Source: Martinezella tropici (GTDB lineage Bacteria; Pseudomonadota; Alphaproteobacteria; Rhizobiales; Rhizobiaceae). Taken from it: 64,000 nt of DNA. The notes below the pieces were generated by a model that ran no database searches, had not been told where the DNA came from, and was given only the letters and a program-made list of their open reading frames with translations. The translations under genes and the position numbers were made by a program. The stretch spans positions 372,001 through 436,000 of the forward strand of contig NZ_VNIP01000011.1 in assembly GCF_008370325.1 (NCBI RefSeq). The letters run 5' to 3'. This document shows, piece by piece, positions 62,878 to 64,000 of this stretch. Each line of letters begins with the position of its first letter. The first letter of the stretch is position 1.

Positions 62878-64000
62878 ATGAATATCGACAGTCTCGACCC
62901 GGCCATTTTCGACCAGACCGACCGCAAGAGTTGGCTGAAGCTGGTGGAACGGGCGCTGAAAGGCCAGGATTTCCGGGAAACGCTGGTATCGCGGACCGAT
63001 GACGGCATTGCCATCGAACCGCTTTACGAGCGGCGGACCGATGGCACGCCGCTTTCCCGCCAGCGGGCCGACATGCCCTGGACGGTGACCCAGCGCATGG
63101 ATGATCCGAGCACCGAGCGGGCGCTGGCGCAGCTTGAAGACGATCTTGCCAATGGCGCAACCGGCATCTGCCTTGTCTCCAAAACCTCCGCTTCCGCCTT
63201 CGGCACCGGCATGGATGCACAGGCCCCGACCTTTTCCGAGACGCTGACGGCCACATCGAGCAGGACCGCGACACTGCGCCTTGATGGCTTTTCTTCCGGC
63301 ATCGCCAAAGCGGTGGCAACGTCGATTGCGAATGACGCCATCCAAAGATTGCACCTCGGCCTCGACGCTTTTTTATCAGCCGGCAATTTTTCCAATTTCA
63401 TAAGCGACATCAAATACTTCATAGAATTAAGATTGGCTTGCACGATCATCAATGCAGACGGTCGTGTGGTGCACAATGCCGGCGGCACCGAGGCACAGGA
63501 ACTGGCCGTCATGGCCGCAAGTCTCGTCGGCCATTTGCGACTGCTTGAACAGGCGGGCCTTTCGCCGGAAGCGGCGCTTCGGGCAACGAGCCTCTGCCTT
63601 TCTGCCGATCAGAACCAGTTTACGACGATGGCAAAGACACGCGCGGCGCGGCTGATCTTCGCCCGGATCGCCGAGGCCTCTGGTGTCCCCAATCCGCAGC
63701 CGGCGCATCTCCTGGCGGAAACGAGCTATCGCATGCTCACCCACCGCGATCCCGAGACGAATATTCTGCGCAATACGATCGCGGTCTTTTCAGCCGGCGT
63801 CGGCGGCGCCGACGAAATCTTGGTCCTGCCGCACAGCCTGACGCATGGCATCCCCGACCCGCTGGCGCGGCGCCTGGCGCGCAACACGCAGACAGTCCTC
63901 ATGGCCGAGAGCCATCTCGATCATGTCGTCGATCCCGCCGCCGGAGCCGGCGGCATCGAGGCGCTGACCAACACGCTTGCCGAGCGGGCATGGGATATTT
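62878..64000 (+). CDS. Methylmalonyl-CoA mutase small-subunit-like protein, 3'-truncated
   Basis: The first 374 codons of a mutase gene, running off the window. The start follows GGAGG with 5-base spacing. LEDDLANGATGICLV and ESHLDHVVDPAAGAGGIEAL match the mutase beta/small-chain TIM barrel; the usual WYVE after the latter is GGIE here. The catalytic and B12-binding chain would be expected downstream. It interconverts methylmalonyl-CoA and succinyl-CoA. Confidence 0.88.
   Translation, partial: MNIDSLDPAIFDQTDRKSWLKLVERALKGQDFRETLVSRTDDGIAIEPLYERRTDGTPLSRQRADMPWTVTQRMDDPSTERALAQLEDDLANGATGICLVSKTSASAFGTGMDAQAPTFSETLTATSSRTATLRLDGFSSGIAKAVATSIANDAIQRLHLGLDAFLSAGNFSNFISDIKYFIELRLACTIINADGRVVHNAGGTEAQELAVMAASLVGHLRLLEQAGLSPEAALRATSLCLSADQNQFTTMAKTRAARLIFARIAEASGVPNPQPAHLLAETSYRMLTHRDPETNILRNTIAVFSAGVGGADEILVLPHSLTHGIPDPLARRLARNTQTVLMAESHLDHVVDPAAGAGGIEALTNTLAERAWDI

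Overview
The window reads as chromosomal DNA of a Rhizobiales alphaproteobacterium in the Rhizobium/Agrobacterium group, most like the Rhizobium tropici/etli lineage. The evidence is high GC coding sequence, a MucR/Ros zinc-finger regulator, families common in rhizobia (DUF1491, DUF5330, DUF2336, DUF930, DUF1488), a dmeRF metal-efflux pair, and several copies of palindromic intergenic repeats that I recall as frequent in Rhizobium genomes. No rRNA, tRNA, CRISPR array, prophage or complete insertion sequence was recognised.

Layout. 1-10.4 kb: end of a bifunctional penicillin-binding protein, a DUF1214/DUF1254 pair, small conserved proteins, a DUF2336 protein, a peptidoglycan-binding protein overlapping a PAS histidine kinase gene, SufE, and MucR with a long AT-rich upstream region. 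10.9-16.9 kb: a complete seven-gene Mrp/Pha cation/proton antiporter operon with overlapping cistrons. 17-28.5 kb: envelope and housekeeping genes (hemolysin III-like protein, VOC enzyme, AI-2E-type transporter, polysaccharide deacetylase, a CbpA/CbpM-like chaperone pair, oligopeptidase B, SelO) and a ParD antitoxin whose ParE partner survives only as a 19-codon stub. 29-32.2 kb: a Tat-exported class A beta-lactamase and a metal region (DmeF exporter, DmeR repressor, divergent MerR regulator) with visible candidate operators. 32.4-47.3 kb: mostly single genes and regulator-target pairs (WYL regulator with LysE exporter, AraC regulator with SDR enzyme, SodB, cold-shock protein, two orphan c-type cytochromes, PEBP protein and MFS transporter), ending with a frameshifted acetyltransferase. 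47.3-56.3 kb: branched-chain aminotransferase, zinc alcohol dehydrogenase, Tam-like methyltransferase, glucose-6-phosphate dehydrogenase, an AT-rich lipoprotein gene, a metallophosphoesterase and a HerA-like ATPase embedded in repeats. 56.4-64 kb: a two-domain VOC protein, DUF899/MarR, a RES-Xre toxin-antitoxin module, Ohr/OhrR, two tandem L,D-transpeptidases, and the start of a methylmalonyl-CoA mutase gene that runs off the window.

Recurring themes are cation and metal balance (Mrp, DmeRF, MerR), oxidative and electrophile stress (SodB, Ohr/OhrR, VOC enzymes, SelO), and envelope remodelling (PBP, two LDTs, deacetylase, peptidoglycan-binding protein). I found no convincing large novel multigene system. 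The most unusual items are the broken parE next to an intact parD, the small proteins and pseudogene described below, the AT-rich lipoprotein gene, and several clean dyads in regulator promoters.
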